Shown here: positions 63,427 through 64,000 of the stretch, one piece after another
Layout of the letters: the number at the start of each line of letters is the position of its first letter
Numbering within the stretch: the stretch's first letter is position 1
Source: Arthrobacter sp. M2012083
GTDB taxonomy: Bacteria; Actinomycetota; Actinomycetes; Actinomycetales; Micrococcaceae
Reading direction: 5' to 3'
Length of the DNA stretch: 64,000 nt
Assembly (NCBI RefSeq): GCF_000281065.1
Contig: NZ_AKKK01000038.1
Location: forward strand, 1 to 64,000
Notes under the pieces: generated by a model
The model's database searches: none
Seen by the model: the letters and a program-made list of their open reading frames with translations, nothing else
Told to the model about the DNA's origin: nothing
Made by a program: the position numbers and the translations under genes

Positions 63427-64000
63427 ATGTCCGTTGATTCATTGCTCTCGGTTGCGAGCCCCGAGCCCACTACTGTTTTCACGCATCTGACCCCGGTCCA
63501 CGACGCCTCGATGGCGCACGGATGGTGGCGTTCCGCTGTGATCTACCAGATTTATCCCCGCTCTTTCCGGGACCTCAATGGTGATGGCGTAGGAGACCTG
63601 GCGGGCATCACTGCCGAATTGCCGCAGCTGGCGGCGTTGGGGGTGGACGCCGTGTGGCTGTCCCCCTTCTATCGCTCACCCCAGCGGGACGCAGGATATG
63701 ACGTCAGCGATTACTGCGACGTCGATCCCCTGTTCGGCACCCTGACCGACTTCGACGCCCTCATCGCAGAGGCCAACAGGCTCAACCTGCGGGTCATCGC
63801 GGACCTCGTCCCCAACCATTGTTCTGACCAGCACGTCGCCTTCCAGGCAGCACTTAGGGCGGGCGCAAACAGTGCGGAACGGGACATGTTCATTTTCCGG
63901 GACGGCCAAGGAACTGACGGCAACGAGCCACCCAACAACTGGCAATCGCACTTCGGCGGCCCGGCATGGACACGCATCATCGAACCCAACGGTCAGCCCG
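63427..64000 (+). CDS. GH13 alpha-glucosidase, N-terminal part (cut by window end)
   Basis: The first 191 residues of a GH13 oligo-1,6-/alpha-glucosidase-type enzyme, still open at the window edge. It starts MSVDSLLSVASPEP, then shows IYQIYPRSFRDLNGDGVGDL (about residues 39-58), DAVWLSPFYRSPQRDAGYDV (about 76-95) and VIADLVPNHCSDQH (about 125-138). Catalytic residues lie beyond the edge. It probably releases glucose from imported maltodextrins, complementing the GH13 at 57265. Confidence 0.87.
   Translation, partial: MSVDSLLSVASPEPTTVFTHLTPVHDASMAHGWWRSAVIYQIYPRSFRDLNGDGVGDLAGITAELPQLAALGVDAVWLSPFYRSPQRDAGYDVSDYCDVDPLFGTLTDFDALIAEANRLNLRVIADLVPNHCSDQHVAFQAALRAGANSAERDMFIFRDGQGTDGNEPPNNWQSHFGGPAWTRIIEPNGQP

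Overview
The window looks like a piece of a Micrococcaceae chromosome (Actinobacteria), most likely Arthrobacter/Paenarthrobacter. This is inferred from the uniformly high GC, the many GTG and TTG starts, the actinobacterial families present (DUF4193, DUF3040, DUF4032, MsiK-type shared ATPase, AMIN-like secreted protein, OtsA/OtsB) and a Tat-exported levan fructotransferase of a type described from Arthrobacter. I see no phage, insertion sequence, plasmid or CRISPR signature. It reads as core chromosome interleaved with catabolic cassettes, each beside its own regulator.

Layout. 1-3001: agmatine deiminase and an APC permease behind a small coupled ORF and a perfect palindrome. 3128-6456: small secreted, zinc-ribbon and membrane proteins plus L-2-hydroxyglutarate oxidase. 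6638-13749: a six-gene minus-strand cassette (acyl-CoA synthetase, MHS-type transporter, MaoC hydratase, acyl-CoA dehydrogenase, amidohydrolase, SDR) with a divergent MarR regulator; it looks like a CoA-dependent route for an unidentified carboxylic acid. 13855-22234: housekeeping and small membrane genes (DUF72, YqeY, DUF3040, NDH-2-like, histidine phosphatase, NAD(P)H-hydrate dehydratase, RecQ, DHFR-like). 22250-29907: levan cassette with a secreted levan fructotransferase, an intracellular GH32 enzyme, a sugar ABC importer without its ATPase, and a LacI regulator; three LacI-type operators lie in the divergent promoter region.

30060-35901: DedA and DUF2306 membrane proteins, then a tight operon (homoserine dehydrogenase-like, aldehyde dehydrogenase, aspartase-like) with a convergent AsnC regulator; I read it as a homoserine-to-fumarate pathway. 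36424-43301: SHOCT protein, ABC exporter pair, and an MFS/DapA-family pair divergent from a MocR regulator. 43396-48271: tRNA-Thr(UGU), DsbA-like protein, trehalose synthesis (otsA, otsB) and the MsiK-type sugar ATPase. 48383-57163: GH20 hexosaminidase, DUF4032 kinase-like protein, FCD-GntR regulator with a cytosine-deaminase-like amidohydrolase, a CynX/NimT-type MFS exporter and a GlcD-type FAD oxidase. 57265-64000: maltodextrin locus (GH13, MalG, MalF, MalE) divergent from a GH13 alpha-glucosidase cut by the window end.

How they work together. Both sugar importers lack an ATP-binding subunit, and the only sugar-type ATPase here is the MsiK-like gene at 47189, so a shared energiser is the simplest model. 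Both importers also have a stable hairpin just after the binding-protein gene. Several convergent gene pairs abut or overlap at their stop codons, and five genes look leaderless. No wholly new system is proven. The most unusual points are the unassigned CoA cassette, the homoserine operon, the coupled 43-codon ORF, the GH32 enzyme with an altered nucleophile box, and an exact 19-bp intergenic repeat pair.
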